Positions 10,559 to 24,640 of a stretch of 64,000 bases of DNA are shown one piece after another; position 1 is the stretch's first letter, and every line of letters starts with the position of its first letter. The DNA comes from Buxus sempervirens. Lineage: Eukaryota > Streptophyta > Magnoliopsida > Buxales > Buxaceae. The position numbers and the translations under genes were made by a program. The DNA is taken from positions 36,003,829 through 36,067,828 of the forward strand of contig OX387187.1 of the NCBI GenBank assembly GCA_947561395.2. Reading direction: 5' to 3'. The notes under the pieces were generated by a model. The model made no database searches, was not told the origin of the DNA, and saw only the letters and a program-made list of their open reading frames with translations.

Positions 10559-13500
10559 ATGGCGGATTCGGACGCCATGAACGATTCAGTCATGAGTAGC
10601 GACGATGAGTTAGAGGAAAATGGGGAAAATGGAGTTTTGCCGCCTGACTTGAGCGAGGAGTTTCTTAAGAAGTTCTGCAAAGACGCTTCGACCGCTTTTT
10701 TTAATCAATACGGTTTGATCAGCCATCAGATTAATTCTTATAATGACTTCATCAGTAATGGACTTCAGAAGTTATTCGATTCTATCGGTGAGGTCATAAT
10801 AGAGCCTGGATATGATCCATCTAAAAGGGGAGATGGAGATTGGAGATATGCGTCGGTAACCTTTGGCAAGGTTACTGTAGATAAACCGATGTTTTGGAGA
10901 GGAGAGACCTCTCACGCAGATGGTAAGGACGAGTATCTGGTTCTGTTGCCGAGGCATGCTCGGCTTCAGCGTATGACATATTCGTCTAGGATGAAAGTGG
11001 AAATACAAGTGCAGGTGAATAGATAGTTTCTCTCTTTTATTTGCTTAAATGTTAGTTAAATTCTTGAGAAATGTGGAAATGTTTATGCATGTTTGTCCAT
11101 TGTAGGTTTATGATGATACTTAAAGGAAATTTTTGCATATATAGATGATATTTATGCGTTTGTTCCTCTTGCATTCTTAAGATTCCATTCAATTAGGGGA
11201 TTTTTGGTCAAATTTTATGATTTTAATTCCTTACATATATTTTATGGTTCAGATTAAAATAGATATTGAGGTGGAAGATTTCATTTACACAGCCCATTAT
11301 GGAAGTTCTTTGGACTTCCCTCTTACATATTTCGAAAATTGCAGGGATTGTTTTTTCATATGTGATGAGAAATATTTTGAATGTGGAATTTACCTAAATA
11401 GAATAGTTTTTTTAGTTTTAATTTGTAATTTATTATTTAGCACATAGAACAGACTTTCTTACATGATTTCATGCACAAAAATTATCTGCTTGCAAATTTG
11501 AAATAGTTTGTATATTTTCACAAAAGAGGAAAAATAAAAAGTATAAAACAAATCATAAGGCTATAGAAAAGTACGGTTTTATAGCCAAGCAGATAATTCC
11601 ACTCATTCTGGTATATAGGAGGAGGTTGAGAAGTGAAAAGGAAATGGGTGTGCCTTGATGAATGGTGGCATTGTTAATGTAATCGGGTATTTGAATGAGA
11701 CGATGGGGAGAGCATTTAATCTTCACAATGCAGAACATCATCATGAGTATATTTAAACTCGTATAATTATTATTATATTTTATTATCAGACTCTCTAAAT
11801 AATCTGATTCATCATATTTATTTATTTTGGGTTTGGGGGGGAAGTTATTTTGTCCTTTTGACCAGGTGGGTTTACATAGACCCCACCTCTAAAGGTTACG
11901 GAGTTTGAGATTGTGGCTGGAAGGCTGGATCTTTTAGGTTTTGAGAACATGTCACTACAGATAAAGAATATAAAGAAAAAGTTGTGAATTAGTGGAGTTC
12001 TTCTTTGTTATCAGACTACTGGTTTAGACTTTTGTAAGAAGTTGGAAGTCATTAAATAGGTTATTAATAAGTAATAGAGTGGTTATTAAGAAGTGGAATA
12101 GGAACGGTTTCTAAGGATTGTTTTGAAGACGAAAGGCCTTCTTATGTGGCTCAACTGATCTTAAAGTGGGGCACTGTCCTTTGTCAATGGAAGAGGAGGA
12201 AGGGAACAAATTGAGGGATGGACATAAAACACTTGCTAGGTTGGGGGAAACCAAATGGAGGGAGAAGCCAAATATGCTATAATCAAATAAATAATTTTTT
12301 TGTACATTATGGTTAGATCTCAGAGGGATAATACTATTACAAAGTTAAGATAAATGGAGTTCTTATGGAAGAGGAAGATTTGTCAAGGAAGTTGATTGAC
12401 TCTTTCTATAAGAATCTGTATAAGGATGATGCAGATTGCTAGGCTTCTTTGGGTGGTATTAAGCTTCATTATATATGTTCTGAGGATAGGGATGTACTAG
12501 GTAAAACCTTAGTGGAAGCATAACTCCTATGCTCAAGGAGATAGATGGGGACAAATCTCTTGGACTCAGATTGTTTGATCATAGCATTTTTCAAGGATAT
12601 CTTGGTATATCATGCTAGAAAATGTTTAGAAGTTTCTGGAGTTCCAGTCACTGGCATATAATGTTACTTTTATCACAGTGGTTTGTAAGTTTTGGGATTT
12701 TTTAGATATTAAAAATCTTAGACGCGTTGGTTTGGTTGGAACTTGTTAGTGTGCTTCCTATGCTCATGGGGACTGAGATTTTTTTATTTTCTTTGCTTGT
12801 GGAACATATTTACCATGTTAAGGAAAAAATTTTGAATGTTGGACGTACTTTATTAGTTCCTATAATATATGAATGCTAGAATTTTAAAGGAAAAACTTAT
12901 GGTCTGAGATGCAGTTTCTGGACATCTTTCAGTGTGTTTAGCTGATTTTTATTGTTGGTTTTTTTTTTTAAATTTGTTTTTGGAAATTTATTGATTCTGA
13001 TCATTGTGAATGTATGGTACCATTTAATTAGTGTCTTTTTATTGGTTCCATGTCTTGATTTATCAGGTTTATACACAAAAGCTTGTAAAAAGTGACAAAT
13101 TCAAGACTGGAAAAGAACAGTATATTCAGAAGGAAGTTAAAAGTGAAGACAAAAGGGATATTGTGATTGGAAGAATCCCTGTCATGGTAAGGTCCTCTCT
13201 TTGTTGGATGAATGGGATGGACAAAGATGATTGTGATTTTGATCATGGAGGGTACTTTTTGATCAAGGGAGCAGAAAAGGTGAGATTTTATTTTTGGCTG
13301 CATACCACAAATCTTATAATTTTTAGTAATCATGGCTTGATTGATGTGTTAAACGTCTATCACATATGTTGAGTTATTAAGCTTATTGTGCACAAAATCA
13401 CACAAATGGTTCAAATTCTGTTATGAAACAGGTCTGTTATCTTTAAACGGAGCTCTCTATTGCTATATAGTTTCAATAATCTGCTTTGGATTTCTTATTT

Positions 13501-16500
13501 AGCACATCTTTCACCATTCATTTTATTGACCAGTGTGCTCTTGGTATGCTTCTGTGTGCCAAGTGTATTTTCAGGTGAGCCATTTTGAACTATGCATGAA
13601 TCCTAGCATTTCTTGGCTTGAGACTTTTCCTTAAATTTCTATTTCATGTTAGTTATTCAAACTTGAGGGTGTAGCTGCGTCTCAACTGATTGGCATGTTT
13701 CAAATCCTGGATTTACCTGCATGTATTGATATCTTAAGAGGCCAGTCTGGTGTTATGGGTTTATTACGAAAGAAGAAGAGAAACCGTTGTACCCAGTGGT
13801 CTACAGATTGAACCCAATGAAGCGGAGGCCTTTTTTTTTGGGCTTTGGGATTGGTATGGGTCTTGTGGGGTCATCCTGCACATCCATATCAGTGTTTTTA
13901 TTTTTATTTTTTTATCGGTACTCAATATATATTATTATATAAATTTCTATGAAAGAGTTTTATAGGTACACAGATTGTGTACCTATGATTACAAGACTAG
14001 TTTCAGGCTCTCATGACCCCCTTTGGTCTGAACACATAACACATAAGAGCAAGCCCTCCCCCCATCCATATCAGTGTTGTATATTCCTTCTTTCTTAATT
14101 TAATATACCTTATTATTGACAAGTCTAATATACTCATTATTCATTAATAAAAATGATATACAGATAGTATTGGTCTGGTATGAACCAACTCCGCCAATGT
14201 TTGCTTTTATTGCTATATTTTTTATGCGCTGCCAGTCCCAAGCCCGGGTAGAGGAGGGTTGTGTCAAGTTAGCAGCCGATGTTAAACTTTCGCTAAATCC
14301 AAACATGACATGAATCTTGAATTAGAATTTTGTATACATGCTAGTGTGTTGCCTGTTTTATGCAACGTGCTGCAATGGACCGGTTGTAATTAGAAATTAG
14401 CAAAGGTTGAGGGTGTCATCTGCAGACGACGTGCTGTAGCACCACTTGGTTGTAGTGAGAAGTTAGTAATGGTACTCGTGTCAAGTTGGAGGAATGAGAG
14501 TAAAGAAACTAGTCCAAGAGAGTAGGATTAGCTTAGGTACTTGGAATATAGGAACCTTAAAAGTAAAAAAAGCTAGAGTTAGCAGATATTTTTGGGCGTC
14601 GTGTATGGAAAGGGGCCAAATTTCCCCAAAATCCCAAAAAATCAATTTTTAAAATTTTTTTTCCTAATGAATCCCAAAGTTTTGTTTTATACCCTGGGCA
14701 GCACGCCTAGTTGCACCGAAGCGGAAAACCTTGCAGCATTGAACCATTGGTGTTGCATGTTTATGTTTCACAACTTTAACCATTCTGTATTTGTCTATGA
14801 TGGCTATATTTGATCATACTTGTAATTTCAACAATTTTCATTCTTAGTGAGAGCCTTTCCTAGGTGACCAGACTGAAATGATCAATCACAGCCAAAAATA
14901 GATATTCTGGCGGCTATCTGCTATTGGTTGTTGTACCAATACCATGTTTTAAAACCTTGTTTAATGGCATAAGGTATATTTAACATTTGCCATTTACGAA
15001 TCCTCAAAGAGAATAAGGAAAATGCACCTTTTTTTGTTTCCTTTTCCAATATTGATCCTTAAATGCGGTGTTAATGTGTTGAATACCTTTAGGCAGTGGT
15101 GAAAAGTAGAACACTAGTAGATTACAGTAACAAAGTATGTAGTGAATTGAGATCTGGCTGACTGAACAACTGCGTAATTAAATAATCCTGATGGCCTGAT
15201 AAATTTTTTTTTTTGGGTAAGTGATGAGAATTGTATTGATTAAGATGGCCTGATAATTAGATGGGTAAAACTATTTGATCATACTGATAATTCAAATTCT
15301 ATTTTTTTTAGGTTTTCTTTAGACAATTTTCATGCTTTATGAGAGCCTTCCTCATGGACCTGACTGAAATGTTCAAGCAAGGGGTCAGGTTGGACTTGAC
15401 ATGGTGGTAGCAGGATCTATTGCTGATATTACCAGTTCCACGTTTTAAAACCTTGTTTAGTTGAAAAATATATATTTAGCATTTGACATTAATGAATCCC
15501 CAATAAGAATAAGGGAATTGATTTTTTTTTTACTGTTTTATTTTCCATGTCAAGCCATATGTGGTGATATAATTGTGTTGAATATTTTAGGCAGTGACCA
15601 AGATATTGATCTATCCATGAAAATTGTCGAAAGTTGGAAATTTAAACTAGTGTTCTTAATGTGTGTATAATGGTCTGTCCATCAATATTACCAGTTGCGT
15701 GAACATGGGGTGCAATATCTGGTTTTGTGATTCCTGGACACTTGTATTTGGGACTTTAGGTAAAATTTCTACTTATTTAAACCTAAAACAGCTGTCTGCT
15801 TGGTCTTGCAGATGGTTGATTGACGACATACAGCTAGACAGGGTACAGATGGAGGGAGTATTTTACTAGTCCTTTAAATGGAACATGTTTCTACATCATC
15901 ACATTTCATTGTTGTCAACAAATAACGTTCTGTCTTTGAACAATCAATACCAATATGTATGGTCATTTTTCAAGTGATTTTAGTGGAATGCAATTTTCTA
16001 TTCACATTATCTTTAGTTATATGTAATTAGGCTTAAGCTAAAGTAAAACTAGCATAGATTTTGTTTTCAGATATTTCTTGGAGAAAGCTGTCTTTCTTTG
16101 GATGCAGCTTCTGTGCTAGACCAGTTAAAATGTCAATAATAAACTGTTCTTTCGTTCATTTGCACAGAAATTACTTACAAAAATGAATCAGAGTTGGGGA
16201 CAAGCTTGTTGAGTACTTGATGCGTTCTTCAAACATTACATGTTTCTAGATCACCTAATATCATTACTGTCAAAACAATATTCTGTGCTTAAAGAATCAA
16301 GTCATGTTGCAACTGATGATAGATAAATAGGCTTTTCTATTCACATGATCGGTTCTTTTATGTAATTAGGCTTCAGTTAATATTCATTAAAAAAATTAGG
16401 CTTCAGTTATTATTCATCCAAAAATTAGGCTTCGGTTAATATAAAACTAGCCTATAATTTCTAGTCTACTATATTTTTTGCACCACTCCTGCTTCTGACT

Positions 16501-19500
16501 CTTCTTCCAGCTTCAAATTCGTGAAGTTTCAGAGATTTCTCAGAGTAGGTTTTCTTTTTCTGGATTCAGCTTTTTCTGTGCTATATATGGTTAAAATGTC
16601 AGTAGCAAACTCGTCTTCAGCAGCTTATTTCATTTGTGCAGTAATTAGACAAAATGAACGAAAGCTGGGGACAAACATGTTGAGCTAGACAGTTATCTCC
16701 AATATATGTGCAGCAAATAGATTTGTTGATCTATGGCTTGAATGTAACTGCTTTTCCATCTGAAAATTCACTTACAGAGAATAAATCTTCTCTCTTACAT
16801 ATGTCTGCAGTTTCTCCTCCTGTGGGATATCTTTGTCATGAGGTTAACACACACATAATTTTTAACTGAATGAAAAAAGTTTTCCTTATATGGTAAATTA
16901 TTTCTTTGTTTTATGTTGTTCTGAAGGGAGATCTACTTGCATGTTCAGCATATATTAAGCTATATTGTTTAATCTATGGCACTGACCATCTATGTTTCTT
17001 GAATTAGAAACGATAGCATTCTTCTTTTCATTACATTTTAATGCATTGGTAGTATTGAGACATTAATGTTTATTTGGAGTGGTATGGGACGAAATTAAGT
17101 CATATTATGAGATAATTTAATATTATGTTCGCTGCAGACTTTCATAGCACAGGAGCAAATGTATTTGAAAAGACTCTGGGTTTCTGATAAACCGAACTGG
17201 AAGGTCATGTATCGATCAGAAAAATACTGGAGGAGAGTGGAGATAAAGCTAGAAGAGAAATCGAATGAAGCAGATTTTCAAGGGGGGAAAGTCCTGACAG
17301 CGTACTTCCTGTATTCCACGATTCCACTTTGGATTCTGTTTTTTGCGCTTGGGGCATCATCAGATAAAGAAATTGTTGATATGATTGATCTGGAAATTGG
17401 TGATGCTAGCTTTGTAAATATACTTCTTACAACTATTAATTATGCTGATGAAAAATGTAATGGATTTCGTAGAGGAGGAATTGCTCTTGAGTATATTTAT
17501 GCAAAGATCAGAGGCACAAAGAATCCACCAAAGGAAATTGAGCAGAGCGTCAGAAGCGAGCTATTTCCGTTTCTTAACAGCCCCAAACAAAAGGCTCTGT
17601 TTCTCGGTTATATGGTGAAGTGTCTTTTGTTGTCTTATACTGGCCGACGAAAATGTGAAAACAAGGATGATTTTAGAAACAAGAGGTTAGATTTAGCTGG
17701 CGAGTTGCTTGAGCGTGAGCTAGCAGTGCAACTACGGACTGCAAAAAGTCGTATGTCGAAAGCAATGCAGAAAGATTTGTATGGTGATCGAACTCTCCAT
17801 CCGATTGAGCACTATTTTGATGCTTCAATTATTACAAATGGTCTTTCTAGGGCCTTCTCAACTGGAGCATGGTCACATCATTTCAGGAGAAGTGAAAGAT
17901 TGTCTGGGGTAGTGGCAAACATTAGACGAACAAACCCTTTGCAAATGTCAGCTGACCTGAGGTTAACACGTCAACAGGTTTCATACACAGGGAAGGTTGG
18001 AGATGCTAGATACCCGTAAGTCTTGATTTTAGACTACTAATAATTACCTTTTGCTATAAGTTCTCTGCAACACCGAATTGTATCGTTTAGTTTGTAGATT
18101 GAAGAAATGAGTAATAGTGACCACTATTTGAATGCATCATACATTGGCCTTTCCTGAATGATTATACATGATATTTATTCAACTTCAACCCATGCATATG
18201 GCTCTATTTAGACCTTATTGATGGCTTAGTGATGGGCACTGTTACAGATCTGATCCACTTCAGGCAAGAGAGATACTTTTTTCTTTTTCTTTGTTTCCTA
18301 CCTGAATAGTTTGTGAAAATTGGAAATGAAGACATTTTTGGGTTAAATTTAATGAGTAATCTATATGGAATTTTTACTTCAGGCATTAGTAGAATATTGG
18401 AGTTAAATTGGAATGACTTTTGGGGCGTTCTTCTAACTAGGCAGAGCTTTTAGTTTACCTCTCCACTAAGGGCTTGCATGTTTCCAGGACTTAGCTTGAT
18501 GAACTTATTAGCTAAAAATAACACATTTGGATGGAATCATGTACCTGAATCTATGTAGTGGACAATTAAGGAAATTTCTTAAAAATAACCTCTAAAGAGA
18601 AAAGCATGAAACAACCTTAGTTTGTAATTTTGAGATAGAATATAATTATGGATATTTAAGATGCATAAACCAACCAATGCTATGGATGAAACCTGAGTGC
18701 TAGAAGAATGTGGTTGAATTACCATTCGATTAGGAGCCTTTGTCGATATCTCTTTAATGCAACTTTTATGGTCATCAAGAAGTTCTGCGAATCAATGTTA
18801 CTGAGCTGGGTTGGATGAAACGCCTGACTTCTTTTGATAACGAACCAGGACAATAACTCATTATATCTGCCATTGTGTAGCAACATCTTCCTAAAACATT
18901 TGATGTTATTTATTTTTTATTCAAATATATACTTGTGCGTTATTTTTTTTACTATTTTGCACCAGGAAGATCAGTCTTCTTCTACAGGCTTCAGCCAAAC
19001 ATTAGCTTTGGGAAGGCTGAAGATATTAGCATGATTATACTGTTCTTCTCCCATAATTGTAATGACTGCTGATATAATTAACTCTGTACTTTGCCATCTG
19101 TTGGTATATTTGTATTTTATAAACAACATGTATATCTTTTGTTTAAAGTGAATGTGAGCATACAGGCATTGAGTGTGCATGTGTTTGTATGTGCATTTTT
19201 GTGGTTCTGGTAAGGAGTGGGTGTCAGGTAAACTGCGGTTGGTGTTGGGAAATGCATGTCCATTATTGGTATACTTCTAATGTGACAAATTTCCTGGATG
19301 CAGAAATCCTTCCCACTGGGGTAAGGTCTGCTTTCTTTCTACCCCAGATGGTGAAAACTGTGGGCTGGTGAAAAACTTGGCTATCACTGGACTTGTCAGT
19401 ACACATTTGATGAATCCTTTGGTTGATACACTGTTAGATTGTGGAATGGAAAAACTGCTAGATGATCCTTCCCCCCTCTCATTAAATGGGAAGGATAAAA

Positions 19501-22500
19501 TTTTCCTCAATGGTGAGTGGGTTGGAGTTTGTCAAGATTCTCTTTCATTTGTCATGGATCTAAGAAGCAAGCGTCGCAGTAAGGAGGTCCCACCCCAGGT
19601 TTGCACTTATTGGCCATGTTGCATGTAAATTTTGCATCTGTTCTGCTACAACAATTGTTTTTCCTTTTTTGCCAATATGCACTCTAATGCAAAAAAACTA
19701 TGACTTGAAAATAGAGTTTGGAGACAGGTCTTTATATCACAGAAGGTACATAAACATATCCAAATTTTCTTCTTCAAAATAATGTAATTACCTGCAAATT
19801 CTATTCTTCACTCACGTATTGGATCATTAGATTGATATTCTTAGTTACCATAAGTCATTTCAGTTGTTGATAATAAGCTTAAGTATGTGGCTTTCATATA
19901 CTGTATATACATGTATAACACACAAATATAGCCTCTTTCTTGCATTGATCTAGTGGCATAGATGCAGGTATAGCAACTGGCTAAAACAAAAATAGGCTGT
20001 CTGAGATAATCCATTGGTTGTTATGACCAAGGATAGCATCATTGTTTAAAGGCATGAAAGGCCTGAAGGAAAAGTGGAAGAAAAGTGCCATGGCCTCAAC
20101 TTTTGAGGCTCAAATTCCATGTTTTTTGTTTCTCAAAGTGTGAGGTTCACACATCATTCCTTAAATCAGGCTGTGGATATGGGGTTTGTACCTCCTACAT
20201 AAGTAAAATCAAGCTTCTTGTTACAAAGCAGGGATGAATCATTTAACTTAATGTCACAAGCTGATGCATTGAGATTGAAACTTAATGGATTTATGATCTC
20301 AAATTTTTGAGGCTACTTTAACTAAGCATGTTCTGAAAGATATCAATGAGATTTGAAGAGACCTGGCAATTTTATTCATTTTGTGAATCTCTTTCAACTG
20401 TCACAATTGAAATCCACGACTTTAAGCTACGGCTTAATGATAATGAAAAACAATTTAATCTTCAATCCCAAAGTTTTTCTTGCCGTACTTCTTTTCATTT
20501 TCTATTTTTGTATTATTATGTGATTACAGCGTAATTTTGCATCTTCTGCATTTGCCCCCACAATTACTCCCCCAACCTCCACTCCATTGCCACCTTTTAC
20601 TTATCCTGTCATCCACTATAGCTCTTAGCTCATCTACATCCTCACTGTTCCTGCTTTACCTTGCATGGCAAAGAACCATAAAGATATTTTTCAAATGGCA
20701 TTGATTCTTTTTTGAACCAATTGCCAGGAATCTGTTTAAAGGTTAACTTGATTAAGGTAGTTCATTTGCTAACTATGGTTAGTTACATTTGAAAGATTGG
20801 ATTGCTTTGTTTAGCAATTTTAAGGGTGTGGATTCGTTTTTATTGAGAGGAAAGGATTGGTTTGTGGATGATGGTCTAAATATGGCGTAAGAGGAGAGAT
20901 TGGATCTCCATTCCGGTCTCTGGGATACAGAATTTGCTTTTGGAAGTTGTTAACCAAAATCTATGAAGCTCCTCTAAAGTCATCAAAGAGTTTGTCAGAG
21001 ATTTCAATGGGATATTTCTGAATGGACTTTACATTGTCGAGGAGATTTCTTCACATCTATTGGAAGACTTCTGAATTTAATGTGGGAGGACATGGAGGAT
21101 TATCTAAGAATGGTACAAAGTGGGCAAAGGTTTGATTCATGTATTACTTTCTCTGAGGAGGGGACACTTGGGCCCGGCGCCTTGTCTCCGTTTAGTTGGT
21201 CTACCACCCCTTTAATTTCCTCCTCTGAGAAGGGCTTTTCCATACCATCTCTTTCCTTGGAAGATATTGTCTCAAAACCCAACCCATCAAGAAGTGGACT
21301 GAGCTGTTCTTCTTCAGTAAACTGATTGGCAAAGAAGTCCAAAATATTCTTTTTAATGGTTTCCTCGCCTTAAAAAATCTGCCCCTCGATCTCCACCTTG
21401 TTAAAGAATTAACCCGATCCCTTGCCTTAGCCAATCTATGAAAGAACTTAGTATTCTTATCCCTTGCTTTTAACTAGAGGGCTCTAGACTTTTGGTGCCA
21501 ACTTACTTCTTCCAGGTAGGACCATTTTCAAAATTCAGATTTCAGATTCTCCCTCCTAACCCACTCCCTCGAACTTAGTTGCTCATCTTCTGCTTTGTCA
21601 TCAATCTCCTTGATTTTATCCAAAGTATTCGACAAATGTTCATCAATCTTCCCGAATTCCTCATTGTTCTACTTCTTTATTCTAGTTTTCAGCAACCTAA
21701 GCTTCTGACTAAGGACATAAATGGGTTTCCCTTCAACCTTCATTTCTTCCCACCATGTCTCCACCTTCTTGATGAACTCTGGGTCCTCAAGCCACATATT
21801 CTAAAACGGAATGGGGCAGCCCTCTTCCTGAAATCTTCACATCTGAACAACAACGGTATGTGATCTGAAATGGGTCTTGACAAGGCTTCTGCCTCCATAT
21901 TCGGAAAATAGGATTCCCAATCCAGCGATACTAAAAATCTGTCCAACTTTGATGCTGAATGATTATTGGATCAAGTGAACTTTGAGCCTTTTATAGGAAT
22001 ATCTAACAAAGCAAACTTGTGGACGAATTCTGAAAACTTTAGCATTGCAGCTGACAAATGGCAGCACCCTTTCCTTTCAGATGGAAACCAAACTACATTA
22101 AAATCCCCCCTACACACCGTGGAATTTGAACTCCTTGTCTAACTTCTTCCAACTCTTCCCACAACTTTAATGATGGAGAGTCCGCATTTGGACCATAGAC
22201 TCCAATAATTAAAAAAGATTTAGAAGAGATTGGATGCAGAAGTTCAGCAGAAACAGAGTACTCCTTAATCCAAGCTTGCTTCAGCTGGAATGAGAACTCT
22301 TTCCAAGCTAGGATTACTCCCCCCGACCTCCCTTTTGATGGCAAGAAAACCCACTTCAGATTTTTGCCATCCCAAATATCTCTAATGATTTTTTTCATCT
22401 ACTACTTCCAGTTTCGATTCTTGAAGAATTACAATGTCAGGTTTCCAAATTCTTATAAGTGTTTTCACAGAGTCCCTTTTATCCTTTGCATTCAGGCCTC

Positions 22501-24603
22501 TGACATTCCACGACAAAATGTTAACCTTCATTAGGAATTTCCAGACCCCTCCTTGCACTCTTCTGGTGGCTGTTCCGAGACCCAGCTGATTTTAGAGGGT
22601 CATTCACAGACCATGTCAGCCTCTGTAACTCTCTTGCCATCTTCTTATTTCCCTCTATCTCCTTCATATGTTGTGCCTCTATAGCTGTAAATAAAGCCAT
22701 CACCTCCATCTCAAATCCCTCAAACGACAAGCCCAATGCTTTGCTCATCACCATTATTTTGTTCAGGATTCCTTCATCTGGATCTTCCACTTCTTGCATG
22801 GTTTGCTCATCACCATTATTTTGCTCATCACATTTTTTTTCCTATCTTGTACCATGTTGTTGAAAATTCAGCAACATGGTCAATTGATACATGCAAAAAA
22901 TAAGTAATTTGCCTGTATAAGTCATTTTGGGGTAAATGTCACCAAATTTCAGTGACGCTTTTCTCCTTGTCCCTTTTACCCCTATTTTTCATTGAAAAAT
23001 CTTATCAAATCCTATTTCTCATACTTTGTGTTATTTCATGATTTCATGTCATTATCTCTTATACAGGTCTCTATAAATTTTATACTATTAATTTAATTTC
23101 ACTGTATTACCACCACAACAAACACCACCACCCCCCCAACAATGTATATAGTCATACTTGTCTACATATATGCAAATAAATAACTAGACATCCATACTTT
23201 TCTGATATTTTAGGTTTTTCGGGTGTATTATACCTCATCCAAATCTCTTAGAAGCTTCAAATTGAAATGCCAATGTTTCCTGTATTTGACCTTTTATTTT
23301 CCTATTTCAGCTGAATTTTATGTCATGTCATCAACATTTTGTCAGGTTCCCCCATGGATCGGCAACAAATGAAAACCTTACTAGGGATTATCTTTTGGTC
23401 AGATTTCCATGTTTCCAGATTGGTTTGAGAAAAATAGAAAAGTCATAAACAATTATAATATTTTTTTTTCCTACTCTTTTTGAATGATTTTATTTAGAAT
23501 CTGGTCATTTTTTTCTGCTTTGTTTATGATTAAAATAGTTGCATTGTTATTTTATTTAAAATTTTATTTCAGCTCAAATTTTCTGCATTTCCTTTTTCTT
23601 CTTTTCATGCAGGTGGAGATCAAAAGGGACCAGCAGCAGGGTGAAGTTCGAATATTTTCTGATGCTGGCAGAATTCTACGGCCCCTACTTGTTGTTGAGA
23701 ATTTGAAGAAGATAAAAGGCATCAAAGGAGTTTATAACTTTCAATCCCTTCTGGATGAAGGAATAATAGAGTTCATAGGAGTTGAGGAAGAAGAAGACTG
23801 CCTGACTGCATGGGGTATTAGTGATCTCTTAGTGAGAGATAAAAGTAAGCCTCCCTTAACTTACACACATTGTGAACTTGACCCCTCATTCTTATTGAGC
23901 TTAAGTTGTGGCATCATCCCATTTGCAAACCATGACCATGCTAGGAGGGTCCTCTACCAATCTGCGAAGCACTCTCAACAGGCTATTGGTTTCTCAACAA
24001 CAAACCCTAATATTAGAGTAGATACTCTCACTCATAAATTATACTACCCCCAAAGACCTCTTTTTAGGACCATGATCTCTGAATGCCTTGGAAAGCCAAC
24101 ATATCCACTAGTTCATAATGCAAGTCTGCCAAAACCTGAGTACTTCAACGGCCAGAATGCTATAGTGGCAGTTAATGTTCACCAAGGGTATAACCAAGAA
24201 GATTCATTAGTGATGAATCGAGCTTCATTAGAGCGTGGTATGTTTCGAACCGAACATGTTCGTAGTTATAAGGCGGAGGTTGACAACAAGGAGCTGCCCC
24301 AATACAATAATAAAAAGGATAAAGTGAATTTTGGCAAGATGGAGAGTGTAAGAGGCCGTGGTGACAGCCTTGATGATGATGGGTTTCCTTTTGTTGGTGC
24401 GAACTTGCAGAGTGGTGACCTAGTCATTGGTAGATGTGCAGAACTAGGGACAGATCGAGATCACAGTATCAAACTTAAGCATACAGAAAGAGGGAGGGTG
24501 GAAAAAGTTGTCTTATCTGCAAATGACGAAGGAAAGAACTTTGCAGTTGTGTCTCTAAGACAGGTTCTCTATTTCCCCCCTCTTCCACCACCCACCACAC
24601 ACC

Positions 24604-24640
<37 letters not shown>

